A DNA stretch of 64,000 nt from Bifidobacterium lemurum (GCF_014898175.1 NZ_CP062948.1:62001-126000), one strand, 5' to 3'. Positions 50,894 through 60,985 are shown, numbered from the stretch's first letter. Notes: generated from the letters alone by a model not told the origin. Program-made: numbers and translations.

Positions 50894-51796
50894 ATGACAC
50901 AGAACCCCACTCCGGACATCCCGGTCATCGACACGACCGTCGCCACCGACGCTCCCGCGACGAACGGCGCCCTCACCGATTCGAACACTCCGAACGCGGA
51001 CGCGACGGCCGAAAGCCCCGCACAAGGCGATGCCGTCAACGCAACCATCCAACCGCCGATTCTCGCCATGGAGAAGGTCTCCTACTCCTATACCAGAGGC
51101 GGCAAGAAAGTGGTGAGCGACCTCACCCATGCGTTCCGGGCCGGCGAGGTGACCGCCATCACCGGCCCCTCGGGCGCGGGCAAAACCACCGTGCTCTCCC
51201 TGCTTTCCGGACTGACCTCCCCCACATCCGGACGCATCCTGTACGACGGCGCCGATCTGGCGAAATCCGACCGGTATCGCTTCCGCAGCCATGACATCGG
51301 CGTGATCTTCCAAAGCTTCAACCTGCTGCCCGCGCTCACGGTGGAGGAGAACATCGTGCTGTCGATGGAGGCGAGCGGCAAACGCTTCGACCGTTCCAAG
51401 CACGAGCTGGTGGTCGAACTGCTCGATAAGGTTCGTCTGCCCGAAGAGTACGCGAACGAGCGCATCCTGCACCTGTCGGGTGGCGAACAGCAGCGTGTGG
51501 CCATCGCCAGGGCCTTGAGCTACGAGCCGCAGATCATCCTCGCCGACGAGCCGACCGGCAATCTCGATATGGCCACACAGGACGACATCATGGCGATTTT
51601 CCGCGATCTGGCGCATGGTGAGGGCAAATGCGTGATCATCGTCACGCATAGCCCCGCCGTCGCCGACCAGTCCGACACGGTGTTCGAACTCAAGCCGCTG
51701 CGCAGGGCCGCACGCCCCAAGCCCCAGGGTTGGTCGCAGGCGAAGCCGGCCGGCGCGCAACGGACGAACCGCGCCGGTTCCGCGCCGGCGAGATAA
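50894..51796 (+). CDS. ABC transporter ATP-binding protein (MacB/LolD type)
   Basis: 300 residues. The first 57 residues are a disordered Ala/Thr/Asp-rich extension. Walker A is GPSGAGKTTVLSLL, Q-loop FQSFNLLPALTVEENI, signature LSGGEQQRVAIARAL, Walker B IILADEPTGNLD and H-loop VTHSPAVA. The C-terminus is Arg/Pro/Ala rich. Pairs with the upstream permease as an exporter; the substrate is unknown. Confidence 0.92.
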   Translation: MTQNPTPDIPVIDTTVATDAPATNGALTDSNTPNADATAESPAQGDAVNATIQPPILAMEKVSYSYTRGGKKVVSDLTHAFRAGEVTAITGPSGAGKTTVLSLLSGLTSPTSGRILYDGADLAKSDRYRFRSHDIGVIFQSFNLLPALTVEENIVLSMEASGKRFDRSKHELVVELLDKVRLPEEYANERILHLSGGEQQRVAIARALSYEPQIILADEPTGNLDMATQDDIMAIFRDLAHGEGKCVIIVTHSPAVADQSDTVFELKPLRRAARPKPQGWSQAKPAGAQRTNRAGSAPAR

Positions 51797-51829
51797 CGGA
51801 ACGAAAAACAGTCCCAACCATACGAATAA

Positions 51830-51887
51830 CGGCTCGCCCGCCTGTCCTGCGTGTTGATGAAACGCGACAAGACAGGCGGGCGAGCCG
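51830..51887. terminator. Long bidirectional terminator after the ABC operon
   Basis: CGGCTCGCCCGCCTGTC (51830-51846) pairs perfectly with 51871-51887, with an inner GCGT/ACGC stem, followed by CCGTTTGC. It separates the ABC genes from the convergent aldo/keto reductase. Confidence 0.85.
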
Positions 51888-51902
51888 CCGTTTGCGAGAC
51901 GA

Positions 51903-52793
51903 TCAGATGTTGCCGCGAGCACGCTGGTCGGCCCACGACTGCGACTGCACGTACACGGCCGGGTCGGCGCTGACCCGACCGGAGGGATCATGCAACGCGT
52001 CGATGGCGGCAAGTTCCGCCTCGGTGAGCGAGAAACCCGAGACATCGAGATTGGCGCGCATACGCTCCGCATGCTTCGACTTGGGGATGACGATGCGCCC
52101 CTCCTGCGTATGCCAACGCAACACCACCTGCGCGGGCGTCACGCCGTGCGCGGCCGCGGCGGCGACCACAGGTTCGGAGTCCATGTCGGATCCGTGCCCG
52201 AGGGGGCTGTACGCTTCGACCGTTATGCCGTGCGCCGCGCAATAGGCGAGGCTATCGGGCTGGTGGTAGCGCGGATGGGCCTCGATCTGGTTGACGGTCG
52301 GCGTCTGCCCGCTGTCGGCGATGACCGCCTCCAGATGTTCGGGCAGGAAGTTGCTCACGCCGGCCACGCGGATCGCGCCTTCGTCGCGTAGTTTGAGCAG
52401 GGCGCGCCATGTCTCGCGGTACAGATCCACGGCGGGGACCGGCCAGTGGATCAGGTACATGCCCATCACGTCCACGCCGAGTTTGCGCCGCGACTCCTCG
52501 AACGCCACCTGGGTGGCCGCATAGCCCTGGTCGCAGTTGCGCACCTTGCCGGTGACGAACACCTGGTCCGCCATGCCGGTCGCCTTCAGCGCCGCGCCGA
52601 CCTGTTCCTCGTTGTAGTAGGCGGCCGCGGTGTCGATATGGCGGTATCCGATCTCCAGCGCCTCCTCGACCGCACGCTGCGTGTCCTCCGGCGGAATCTG
52701 GAACACGCCGAATCCGATCTGCGGGATGACGGTGCGGGCATCGTCGCCCAATGTCAGTTCCGGCGAACGCACCGTCCGTTCCTGATTGTTCAT
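51903..52793 (-). CDS. Aldo/keto reductase
   Basis: 296-residue NADPH-dependent barrel enzyme, close to 2,5-diketo-gluconate reductases. The catalytic tetrad is visible: Asp and Tyr in HIDTAAAYYNEEQVG, Lys in FVTGKVRN and His in YLIHWPVPAVD. The cofactor motif VIPKSKHAERMRANL is at the C-terminus. The physiological substrate cannot be told. Confidence 0.92.
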   Translation of the reverse strand: MNNQERTVRSPELTLGDDARTVIPQIGFGVFQIPPEDTQRAVEEALEIGYRHIDTAAAYYNEEQVGAALKATGMADQVFVTGKVRNCDQGYAATQVAFEESRRKLGVDVMGMYLIHWPVPAVDLYRETWRALLKLRDEGAIRVAGVSNFLPEHLEAVIADSGQTPTVNQIEAHPRYHQPDSLAYCAAHGITVEAYSPLGHGSDMDSEPVVAAAAAHGVTPAQVVLRWHTQEGRIVIPKSKHAERMRANLDVSGFSLTEAELAAIDALHDPSGRVSADPAVYVQSQSWADQRARGNI

Positions 52794-52864
52794 TGTTGAT
52801 CTCCTTTACGATGCTGATGGGGTGTGATGAATGGCGTAGGTGGCGCGCCGTCTATGGCGTGAGG

Positions 52865-53854
52865 CTAGACGGTACGGCGCACCTGGTTGCGTAGGGGCTC
52901 GCCCGCCACGTACCGGCGTACGTTCTCCAATGCGATGGCGATGATGCGCTCCTCGGTGGCGGCCAGATGGTTGCCGCCCGCCACATGCGGCGTGATCAGG
53001 CACTGCGGCTCGTTCCATAGCGGACTGTCGGCCGGCAACGGCTCGGGCTCGGTGACGTCCAATCCCGCTCCGCGCACCCGCGAGGCGCGCAACGCGTCGA
53101 GCAGCGCGTCCGGATCGATGGCGTCGCCTCGGCCCGCGTTGAGCACGATGGCGGTGGGTTTGAGCATCGCCAGCCGACGCGCGTCCAGCAGATGATGGGT
53201 CTGCGGCGTGGACGGCACGCTCATGGCCACCACATCGGCTTGCGGCAGCACCGCGTCGAGGTCATCGAATCCGACCATGCGGTCGATATGTTCGGCGGTG
53301 CGGGAGGGGTCGCGCCGCACACCGATGGTGCGCATACCCACGGCTTTGGCGAGGGCTGCGAACCGCGAGCCGATGTCGCCGGTGCCGACCACCACGGCGG
53401 TCGCCCCGTCGGGGGACAACGCGCGCCCCTCGTCATGCCATCGACATGCGGATTGGTTGCGCGTATAGGCGGGCAGGTTCTTCATCAGCGACCACATCAT
53501 GGCGAACATATGCTCGGATACCGTCTGGCCATAGGCACCCGTCGCGTTCGAGACGCGGACGTTCGCCCCCAGCACGCCTTCGGCCAGGTATTGGTCGACG
53601 CCCGCGCTCCATGTCTGAAGCCATTCCAGATGCGGATAGTGGGAGCACTCCCCCGGATCGATATTGCCGACCACCGCCGTGGCCTGCGCCTTCAGCGATT
53701 CCGGAACGCACGCCCGCCATCCCATGCCGCCGCGCTGCGCGACATCCCCGACGAATTCCTGACGCACGCCATCCGCGGCTTCGACGAACCGCGCGCGTTC
53801 CGCCTCGCCCAACGGCAGGCAGTTGACGATAACCCGTTCAGATTGCGTTTCCAC
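52865..53854 (-). CDS. D-2-hydroxyacid dehydrogenase
   Basis: 329 residues. Rossmann motif VVGTGDIGSRFAAL. Catalytic Arg in LNAGRGDAIDPDALL, Glu in LDVTEPEPLPADS and His in LITPHVAGGNH. The N-terminal substrate domain is short. It lacks the ACT domain of SerA. Substrate unknown. It is 71 bases upstream of the aldo/keto reductase on the same strand. Confidence 0.9.
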   Translation of the reverse strand: METQSERVIVNCLPLGEAERARFVEAADGVRQEFVGDVAQRGGMGWRACVPESLKAQATAVVGNIDPGECSHYPHLEWLQTWSAGVDQYLAEGVLGANVRVSNATGAYGQTVSEHMFAMMWSLMKNLPAYTRNQSACRWHDEGRALSPDGATAVVVGTGDIGSRFAALAKAVGMRTIGVRRDPSRTAEHIDRMVGFDDLDAVLPQADVVAMSVPSTPQTHHLLDARRLAMLKPTAIVLNAGRGDAIDPDALLDALRASRVRGAGLDVTEPEPLPADSPLWNEPQCLITPHVAGGNHLAATEERIIAIALENVRRYVAGEPLRNQVRRTV

Positions 53855-53978
53855 AATCCCTCCTTCGGTGAAGTGACATCATCATTATGCACCATTTGGG
53901 AAATCGATACACCTGTTTTGTGCGCGATATGAACACCATATGAATGGAGTTCACACCGCAAGCATTGCTTACCAACGA

Positions 53979-56900
53979 CTACGCGGCCGGCAGACAGCTT
54001 GGTCCGAATAGGATTTTGATTTCGGCGAACAGCGAGGTGTCGCGTTTGACGCGGAACCGGTCGCCGAAGGTGAGCACCTTGGCGTTGCCTTTGTCGTCCA
54101 ATACCGCCAGTTTGACCTCGCAGTAGCCAGGATGGCTGGTGAGCACCTGCCCCAACTGCATCATATGGTTGCGGTCGAGCGCGCCCACCGGCAGGGTGAG
54201 CACCAGCGGACGCTCGTCCTCGGCTTCCAGAGTGGGCACCTGCATTTCGGTGGCGCGCATGCTCACCGTCTCGTCGCGCAATTCCACCTGCCCGCGGATC
54301 TGCACCACCTTGTCGAGCACCAGATCCGCGGCGTTCGACTCGTACACCTTGCCGAAGAACATGCATTGGATGGAGCTTTCCAAATCCTCGATGGTGACGA
54401 TGGCCCACGCATTGCCTTTTTTGGAGACGCGCCGGTCCACGCCGGTGACCAGTCCGGCGAGGGTCACCTGCTGCCCCGCCCCCATGGTTTTCGCACGGTC
54501 GATCAGCTGCGCGATGGACACCTCGCGCAGGCTGGCCAGCACGGACTGCATGCCGGAAAGCGGATGGTCGGAGACGTACAGGCCAAGCATCTCGCGTTCG
54601 AAGTTGAGCTTGGTGCTCTTATCCCACTCCTCCAAGTCGGGCACGCTCACCGACGCGTCGCCCATATCCTCTCCGCCGCCGTCGTCCATGTCGGCGAACA
54701 GGTCGAACTGTCCTTCGGCCTCTTTGCGCTTCAATCCCATCACCGATTCGATGGCGGTCTCATGCACGGTGAACAGCGCGCGGCGGTTGGGGTCGATCGA
54801 ATCGAAGGCGCCCGCCTTGATCAGCGATTCCACCAACCGTCGGTTGATCGCGGTGAGCGGCACGCGGCGGATATAGTCCATGAAATTCACGAACTTGCCC
54901 CGTTCGCCGCTGCGTTCGGCGATGATGTCGGCCACGGCTTTGTCTCCCACGTTGCGGATGGCGCCTAAGCCGAAGCGCACCACGTCGCCGACTGCGGAAT
55001 ACTCGTACACGGATTCGTTCACGTCCGGAGAGAGCACCTGGATGCCCATGCGACGCGCCTCGCCCAGATAGAGGGCGGTTTTGTCCTTGTTGTCTTTGGT
55101 GCCTTGCAGCAGGGCCGCCATGAACTCCACCGGATAATGGGTTTTAAGGTAGGCGGTCCAATAGGAGATCAGTCCGTAGGCGGCGGAATGCGCCTTGTTG
55201 AACGCGTATCCGGAGAACGGCACGAGCACGTCCCACACGGCCTGCGCGGATTCCTCCGAATAGCCATGCTCCTTCATGCCCTCGAAGAACGGGATCTTCT
55301 CCTTGGCCAGAACCTCGGGCTTCTTCTTGCCCATGGCTCGTCGCAGCACGTCGGCCTTGCCCAGCGAATAGCCGGCGAGTTTTCGCGCGGCGGCCTGCAC
55401 CTGCTCCTGATAGACGATCAGACCGTAGGTCTCGTCGAGGATCTCCTTCAACGGTTCCTCGAGTTCGGGATGGATCGGTTCGATCTTCTGCAGGCCGTTC
55501 TTGCGCTTCGCATAGTTGTTGTGCGAATCCATATCCATCGGGCCCGGCCGGTAGAGCGCGATCAGAGCGGAGATGTCGTTGAAGTTGTCGGGGCGCAAGG
55601 TGCGCAGCAGCGCGCGCATGCCGTCGGAATCGAGCTGGAACACGCCAAGGGTGTCGCCGCGCGACAGCAGCTGGTAGGTCTCCTTGTCGTCCAGCGGGAT
55701 CTTCGTGTAGTCGATCGCCGGCTTGCCGTTCGCCTCGATGTTCTTCAGCGTGTCGTGGATCACCGTCAAGTTGGAAAGCCCGAGGAAGTCCATCTTCACC
55801 AGACCCAGCGTTTCGCAGGTGTGGTATTCGAAGGTGGTGGTGACGGTGCCGTCGACGCGTTCCAACAGCGGCGAGGTGTCGGTGATGGGCGCCGAACCCA
55901 TGATGGTGGCGCAGGCGTGCACACCGGTCTGGCGGATCAGTCCTTCGATGCCCTTCGCCTTCTCGGTGATCTGCTTGGCGTCCGGATTCGAATCGTAGAA
56001 CTCGCGGAACTCGCGCGCCTCCGCGTAGCGCTTGGAGGTCGGGTCGAAGATCTCGCTCAGACTCGCGTCCTTGCCGTTTTTGCTGGGCGGCAGCGCCTTG
56101 GTGATCTGCTCGCCCATGGAATACTCGTATCCCATGATGCGGGCGGAGTCCTTGAGCGCCTGCTTGGTTTTGATGGTGCCGTAGATCACGCATTGGGCCA
56201 CCTTGTCGTGGCCGTACTTCTCGCCGCAGTATTCGATGACGCGCATGCGTCCCTCGGGGTCGAAGTCCACGTCGATATCGGGCAGGGAGACTCGCTCGGG
56301 GTTGAGGAACCTCTCGAAGATCAGACCATGCTGCAACGGGTCGAGCTCGGTGATGCCCATCGCGTAGGCGACCATCGATCCTGCGGCCGAGCCACGACCG
56401 GGCCCCACCATGATGCCGTGGTCCTTGGCCCACTGGATGTAATCGGCCACCACGAGGAAGTATCCGCAGAACTGCATCTGGCAGATCACGCCGCATTCGT
56501 AATCCGCCTGCTGCAGCACGTCGATCGGCACGTTGCCGTCGTAGCGGCGCTCAAGCCCCTCCTCCACCTGCTTCAGGAACAGGCTGGTCTCGTCCCAGCC
56601 TTCGGGGCAGGGGAACTGCGGCATGAACGCGCCGTCCTCGTTGTCGCCGAAGATCACGTTGCAGCGTTCGGCGATGGCCAGCGTGTTGTCGCAAGCGCCG
56701 GGGAATTCCTTGAACAGCTCGCGCATCTCCTGGGCCGACTTGATGTAGTAGCCGGAGCCGTCGAATTTGAAGCGTCCCGGCTCGTCGAGTCTGGAGCCGG
56801 AGTTGATGCACAGCATGGCGTCCTGCGCCTCGGCGCCGGATTCCAGCACATAGTGCGCGTCGTTCGTGGCGAGCAGCGGCGCGTTGAGCTTCTTCGCGAT

Positions 56901-57554
56901 CTCCAGCAGGCCGGGCACGTTGCGCTTCTCGATCGTCAGGTTGTGGTCCATGATTTCGATGAAGAAGTTGTCGCGACCGAAGATGTCCTGCATCTCGCCG
57001 GCCGCGCGCAGCGCCTCGTCGAACTGGCCGAGGGCCAGACGGGTCTGGATGATGCCCGAGGGACAGCCGGATCCGCAGATCACACCTTTGGAGTAGGTGG
57101 AGAGCACTTCCTTGTCCATACGGGGATAGCGCTGCACGCGGCCTTCGAGGTTGGCCACCGAGGACGCCTTGAGCAGATTGACCAGGCCTTCGTCGTTCTC
57201 CGCCCACAGGGTGAGGTGGGTGATCAGGCCGCCGCCGGAGACGTCGTCGGGATTGCGTTTGCCGCCGTGCAGGCTTTTGTCCCATGTGGTGTCCCAGCTC
57301 ACGCGGGTGGGATCCTGGCGCGCGGTCTCAGGCGTCACATACGCTTCGATGCCGATGATCGGTTTGACGTTGGCCTTCACGCATTCGGTGAACATCTCGT
57401 ACGCGCCGTGCATGTTGCCGTGGTCGGAGATGCCGACCGCGGGCATGCCCAGTTCCGCCGCGCGTTTCGCCAATTCCGGGATTTTCGAAGCCCCGTCCAG
57501 CAGCGAGTAATGCGTGTGGTTGTGCAGATGTACGAAGTTTCCCGATTCAGCCAT
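53979..57554 (-). CDS. dnaE: DNA polymerase III alpha subunit DnaE
   Basis: Replicative polymerase, 1,191 residues from ATG 57554 (GGAGGGC upstream). N-terminal PHP domain: FVHLHNHTHYSLLDG. Polymerase motifs: GPGRGSAAGSMVAYA (about residue 385) and the catalytic acids in LPDIDVDFDPEGR (about residue 425). The OB fold appears as QVTLAGLVTGVDRRVSKKGN near residue 1030. Longer in-frame readings upstream run into rluD in the wrong frame. Confidence 0.97.
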   Translation of the reverse strand: MAESGNFVHLHNHTHYSLLDGASKIPELAKRAAELGMPAVGISDHGNMHGAYEMFTECVKANVKPIIGIEAYVTPETARQDPTRVSWDTTWDKSLHGGKRNPDDVSGGGLITHLTLWAENDEGLVNLLKASSVANLEGRVQRYPRMDKEVLSTYSKGVICGSGCPSGIIQTRLALGQFDEALRAAGEMQDIFGRDNFFIEIMDHNLTIEKRNVPGLLEIAKKLNAPLLATNDAHYVLESGAEAQDAMLCINSGSRLDEPGRFKFDGSGYYIKSAQEMRELFKEFPGACDNTLAIAERCNVIFGDNEDGAFMPQFPCPEGWDETSLFLKQVEEGLERRYDGNVPIDVLQQADYECGVICQMQFCGYFLVVADYIQWAKDHGIMVGPGRGSAAGSMVAYAMGITELDPLQHGLIFERFLNPERVSLPDIDVDFDPEGRMRVIEYCGEKYGHDKVAQCVIYGTIKTKQALKDSARIMGYEYSMGEQITKALPPSKNGKDASLSEIFDPTSKRYAEAREFREFYDSNPDAKQITEKAKGIEGLIRQTGVHACATIMGSAPITDTSPLLERVDGTVTTTFEYHTCETLGLVKMDFLGLSNLTVIHDTLKNIEANGKPAIDYTKIPLDDKETYQLLSRGDTLGVFQLDSDGMRALLRTLRPDNFNDISALIALYRPGPMDMDSHNNYAKRKNGLQKIEPIHPELEEPLKEILDETYGLIVYQEQVQAAARKLAGYSLGKADVLRRAMGKKKPEVLAKEKIPFFEGMKEHGYSEESAQAVWDVLVPFSGYAFNKAHSAAYGLISYWTAYLKTHYPVEFMAALLQGTKDNKDKTALYLGEARRMGIQVLSPDVNESVYEYSAVGDVVRFGLGAIRNVGDKAVADIIAERSGERGKFVNFMDYIRRVPLTAINRRLVESLIKAGAFDSIDPNRRALFTVHETAIESVMGLKRKEAEGQFDLFADMDDGGGEDMGDASVSVPDLEEWDKSTKLNFEREMLGLYVSDHPLSGMQSVLASLREVSIAQLIDRAKTMGAGQQVTLAGLVTGVDRRVSKKGNAWAIVTIEDLESSIQCMFFGKVYESNAADLVLDKVVQIRGQVELRDETVSMRATEMQVPTLEAEDERPLVLTLPVGALDRNHMMQLGQVLTSHPGYCEVKLAVLDDKGNAKVLTFGDRFRVKRDTSLFAEIKILFGPSCLPAA

Positions 57555-57595
57555 GCCCTCCACGATACCTGCCCGAGGCGACGCGTCCGGAACCG

Positions 57596-58519
57596 TCAGT
57601 GTTCGAGGTGGCGTTCGCGCATGCGCTCCAGAGCCTGCGCCAGATCGGTGGGATATCCGCTGGTGACCGTCGTCCACACATGGGTGCGCGGATGGCGGAA
57701 TTCCAACTGTTTGGCGTGCAGCCACTGGCGGATCAATCCCAAGTCCTCGGACAATACCGGGTTGGCGCCGTACATGGGATCGCCCACCAGAGGATGGCCG
57801 ATCGAGGAGAAATGCACGCGGATCTGATGGGTGCGTCCGGTCTCCAGATTCACCGAAACCAGCGTCGCCTCGCCGAAGCGCTCCATCACATCCCAATGGG
57901 TGATGGCGGGCTTGCCGGCCGGCGTGACGCAGAAGCGGAAGTCGGAGACCTTCGCGCGTCCGATGGGCGCGTCGATGGTGGCGCGGTCCTGTTTCAGATC
58001 CCCCTGCACCAGCGCGTGATAGGTTTTCACCACCTCATGTTCGGCGAACTGCCGGCGCATCTCCACATACGCCTGTTCCGACTTGCAGACGAGCATCAGC
58101 CCCGACGTACCCACGTCGAGCCTGGAGACGATGCCTTCGCGTCCGGCCGCGCCATAGGAGGTGATATGCACGCCGCGGTCGCGCAGGCTGCCCAGCACGG
58201 TGGGGCCCGTCCAGCCGATGGAGGCGTGCGCGGCGACACCCACCGGCTTGTCGACCACCACCACGTCGTCGTCCTCGTAGACGACGGCCATATCGTTGGC
58301 GATGGGCTCGGGCTCGCGCTGTTCCTCAATCAGGTCGATATCGATGGTCTCCCCCGCCTGCAACGTGCCGGAACGCGCGATGTCGCGTCCCAGCACGCGG
58401 ACCTGTCCGGAGTCGATCAGTTCCGCGGCCTTTGACCGCGAGATCCCCAGCATTTTGGCGATGGCGACGTCGAAACGCTTGCCGACCAGCGCGTCGGGAG
58501 CGGGAACCAGACGGCTCAT
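57596..58519 (-). CDS. rluD: RluA/RluD-family 23S rRNA pseudouridine synthase
   Basis: 307 residues. N-terminal S4 domain (FDVAIAKMLGISRSKAAELI ... GQVRVLGRDI), then the catalytic domain with VVDKPVGVAAHA and the catalytic Asp in VSRLDVGTSGLML (HRLD in most relatives, SRLD here). RTHQIRVHFSSIGHPLVGDP follows. Overlaps lspA by 4 bases (ATGA). Confidence 0.93.
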   Translation of the reverse strand: MSRLVPAPDALVGKRFDVAIAKMLGISRSKAAELIDSGQVRVLGRDIARSGTLQAGETIDIDLIEEQREPEPIANDMAVVYEDDDVVVVDKPVGVAAHASIGWTGPTVLGSLRDRGVHITSYGAAGREGIVSRLDVGTSGLMLVCKSEQAYVEMRRQFAEHEVVKTYHALVQGDLKQDRATIDAPIGRAKVSDFRFCVTPAGKPAITHWDVMERFGEATLVSVNLETGRTHQIRVHFSSIGHPLVGDPMYGANPVLSEDLGLIRQWLHAKQLEFRHPRTHVWTTVTSGYPTDLAQALERMRERHLEH

Positions 58520-59136
58520 CGGCCCTCGCTTCCCGGCTCGCCCTCGCCTCCGTCCCCAGTTCGCGCAACGGAGGCTTCGCCCTGCTCGTCGGCCGCCACG
58601 GCATCGGCGGAGGAAGCGTTCGCCTGTTGCGCGCGTTCGTTCAGATCCTTCTGGCTGAAGGGCACGCCCAGTAGAATCATCCCCACGATCAGCACGCCGG
58701 CGACCACGAGGAACACATCCGCGACGTTGCCCACGGACCAACCGTAGTTGAGGAAATCCACGACCTTGCCGTCGAGGAAATGCTCGGCATAGACCACACG
58801 GTCGATCAGATTGCCGAACGCGCCGGCGAACGCCAGGGCCAGGACCACGGTCCAGCGCATGGAAATCGTGCGCACGGCAAGCACCACCAGCGCCACGCAG
58901 GCCACGATCGCCAGCAGGGAGATCAGCCATGTGACGTTGGATCCCATTCCCAATGAGGCGCCGGGGTTATACACCAGAGTCAGCGACAGCAGACCGGGGA
59001 TGACCTGCACGTCACGTCCGTCGACCAGGGCGGTCTGCGCCCATGCCTTGGTGAACTGATCGGCGATCAAGGCGGCCGCCGCCACACACGCAAAGACGGC
59101 CACGCGGATGCGCAGCCGTCCCTGTTGACTATTCAT
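58516..59136 (-). CDS. lspA: Lipoprotein signal peptidase LspA
   Basis: Four-helix membrane aspartyl protease that cleaves prolipoprotein signals. 206 residues; the first 165 match the family, the remainder is a charged, Glu/Ala-rich tail. Catalytic acids are in GAFGNLIDRVVY and GNVADVFLVVAG; NPGASLGMGS is also conserved. AADQFTKAWAQ motif near the first helix. Confidence 0.94.
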   Translation of the reverse strand: MNSQQGRLRIRVAVFACVAAAALIADQFTKAWAQTALVDGRDVQVIPGLLSLTLVYNPGASLGMGSNVTWLISLLAIVACVALVVLAVRTISMRWTVVLALAFAGAFGNLIDRVVYAEHFLDGKVVDFLNYGWSVGNVADVFLVVAGVLIVGMILLGVPFSQKDLNERAQQANASSADAVAADEQGEASVARTGDGGEGEPGSEGR

Positions 59137-59156
59137 AGATCGTCAGTCCCTTATCG

Positions 59157-60479
59157 TCACGCGTTGGTGGACGAAGTCTGGTTGTCGTAGTTGTTCGTGT
59201 CCGACACCTGCGCGGCGAGCTGGCCGAGGAATTCGGTGAGACGGGCGCGGTATTCGGTTTCGAACTGCTTGAGGCTCTGGATGTTGCCTTCGACGACCTT
59301 CGACTGCGCGGTGAGATTGTCGCGCACCTGCTGGGCGTAGGTATCGGCGGCCGAACGGATGTTCTGGTCGTACTCGGCGGCATGCTGGCGGACCTGGTTC
59401 TCATGGACCTCGGCGCGCTGATGCACCTCGTTCTCGTAGTTGTCCGCTTCGGAGCGGGTGTTCGCCGAATACTCGTCGGCCTCGGTGTGCACGCGGGTGC
59501 TGTACTCGTCGGCGTCGGAACGCACGCGAGCGGAGTATTCGTCGGACTCGGAATGGATGCGGGCGCTGTACTCGTCGGCCTCGGTGTGCACGCGGCTGTT
59601 GTACTCGTCGGCCTCGCCACGGGTGCGGTTGGAGTAGTCGTTGGCCTTCTCGATCAGCTCGTTGTACTTGGCCTGGCTGGCATCGGTGATCTCACGGGCC
59701 TTGGCCTTGCCCTTGTCGACGTACTGGTCGTGCAGCTGCATCGCCAGAGTCAGCATGGCGGTGGCGCGCTCGGGCTCGGTGTTCGCCATCTGCGCGGCGC
59801 CGGCGATCTTCTGCAAGGAACCGGTTTCGGTGTTCGGCTCGACCTTGGCGACCTGGGCGCGCAGTTGGTTCTCGCGCTGCTTCGCCTCCTGCAGCTGGCG
59901 GGACAGGTCGGCGACCTGCTCGTTGAGCTGCTGGGTGGCGGCGGCGCGCTGTTGGGCTTCGGCAAGCTGACGGGACAGATCCTCGCTGGAGGCGCGGAAC
60001 TTGTCGCGCTCCTGTTGCACGGCGACCAGCTGGTCGGCGACCTCCTGATTGCCCGCGGCTTGCGCGGCCTGGGCGGTGAGCTGGTCGATCTGCGCGTTGA
60101 GCTGGTCGACCTGACCCTTGAGCTGGTCGTTCTGAGCGGTCAGGGCGCGGTTGCTTTCCTCGGCCTCGCTCAGCTTGGCCGCGGTGATCTGGACCTCCTG
60201 ATCGTCGACGACCGGCTCGGCGTTCTTCAGCGCGGCATTCTCGTTCTGCAGCTGCTGCACCTGCGCGGTCAGATCGGAGATCTTCGCGTTCAGACCGGCG
60301 ACATCCGGACCGAGCGACTGCGTGGACGGACCGTTGGCAACGGCCTGGCGTCCCAGCGCCTCAACCGTTTCCGTGACCTGATCAAGGAAGTCGTCGACCT
60401 CGTCGACGTCATAGCCTTCCTTGAATCGAACGGTCTGGAAGGTATGCTCCCTAATATCCTTCGGCGTCAACAGAGCCAT
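59157..60479 (-). CDS. divIVA: DivIVA/Wag31 polar growth protein with 11-residue repeats
   Basis: 440 residues from ATG 60479 (MALLTPKDIREHTFQTVRF, the DivIVA start). The N-terminal domain senses membrane curvature. A Gln/Ala/Leu-rich coiled coil spans about 70-250. Residues about 290-390 hold about nine consecutive 11-residue units of the form EADEYSARVHT, followed by the C-terminal helix. In Actinobacteria it recruits wall synthesis to poles. An upstream in-frame start at 60530 lacks homology. Confidence 0.92.
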   Translation of the reverse strand: MALLTPKDIREHTFQTVRFKEGYDVDEVDDFLDQVTETVEALGRQAVANGPSTQSLGPDVAGLNAKISDLTAQVQQLQNENAALKNAEPVVDDQEVQITAAKLSEAEESNRALTAQNDQLKGQVDQLNAQIDQLTAQAAQAAGNQEVADQLVAVQQERDKFRASSEDLSRQLAEAQQRAAATQQLNEQVADLSRQLQEAKQRENQLRAQVAKVEPNTETGSLQKIAGAAQMANTEPERATAMLTLAMQLHDQYVDKGKAKAREITDASQAKYNELIEKANDYSNRTRGEADEYNSRVHTEADEYSARIHSESDEYSARVRSDADEYSTRVHTEADEYSANTRSEADNYENEVHQRAEVHENQVRQHAAEYDQNIRSAADTYAQQVRDNLTAQSKVVEGNIQSLKQFETEYRARLTEFLGQLAAQVSDTNNYDNQTSSTNA

Positions 60480-60608
60480 AAATCTTGCACCTCGCTTTGG
60501 GGCAGTGCCCTCGCTAAGAGTTGGTATCAACTCACGATGCTAGCACGGCCCCCGCGCAATAGCGCATTTTGATGCAAAAGCGCGTCGAATTTCATGGGGG
60601 CAGGCCGT

Positions 60609-60890
60609 TCAGATGATGATCTGCAGCACCACCAGCGCGAAATACAGCACGATGAAGCTCACGTCGAAGTACACCGCCCCCATGGGGATCGGACGGATGT
60701 AGCGACGCAGCCACCGCAACGGCGGCTCGGTGATCGAATACACCACATTGATCAGCTGCGCGACGATGCCGCGCGGATACCAGCGCGGGGCGAGGATGGC
60801 GACCCAATCGAGGATCATACGGACGAACAGCACGGTGATGTACGCGCCAATCAACCAGTCGAGGATATGCGCGATGAAATACAGAATCAT
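60609..60890 (-). CDS. YggT family membrane protein
   Basis: 93 residues with two membrane helices (about 4-25 and 65-90) and the family loop DWVAILAPRWYPRGIVAQLI. YggT genes sit beside sepF and divIVA in many Gram-positives. Its role is unknown. Confidence 0.88.
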   Translation of the reverse strand: MILYFIAHILDWLIGAYITVLFVRMILDWVAILAPRWYPRGIVAQLINVVYSITEPPLRWLRRYIRPIPMGAVYFDVSFIVLYFALVVLQIII

Positions 60891-60918
60891 GATGTCCTAA
60901 CGTACCAGCGGAACACGA

Positions 60919-60959
60919 AAGCCACCTGAACGCTCGCTGGGAGCGCAATCAGGCGGCTT
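60919..60959 (-). terminator. Hairpin between sepF and yggT
   Basis: AAGCCACCTGA and TCAGGCGGCTT (about 60919-60929 and 60949-60959) form an imperfect hairpin with an inner GCGCTCC/GGGAGCGC-type stem. On the minus strand it is followed by TCGTGTTCC, so it is a weak terminator at best. Confidence 0.45.
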
Positions 60960-60985
60960 CATGGACAATGGGCGTGCGGGCCCGG

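Noticed and set aside
55104..57827. 907-codon frame antisense to dnaE
   Set aside because: No recognisable motifs, and it runs past the dnaE start into rluD. DnaE is certain on the minus strand.
59400..59620. Regular repeats resembling a CRISPR array
   Set aside because: They are continuous 33-bp coding repeats without spacers inside divIVA.
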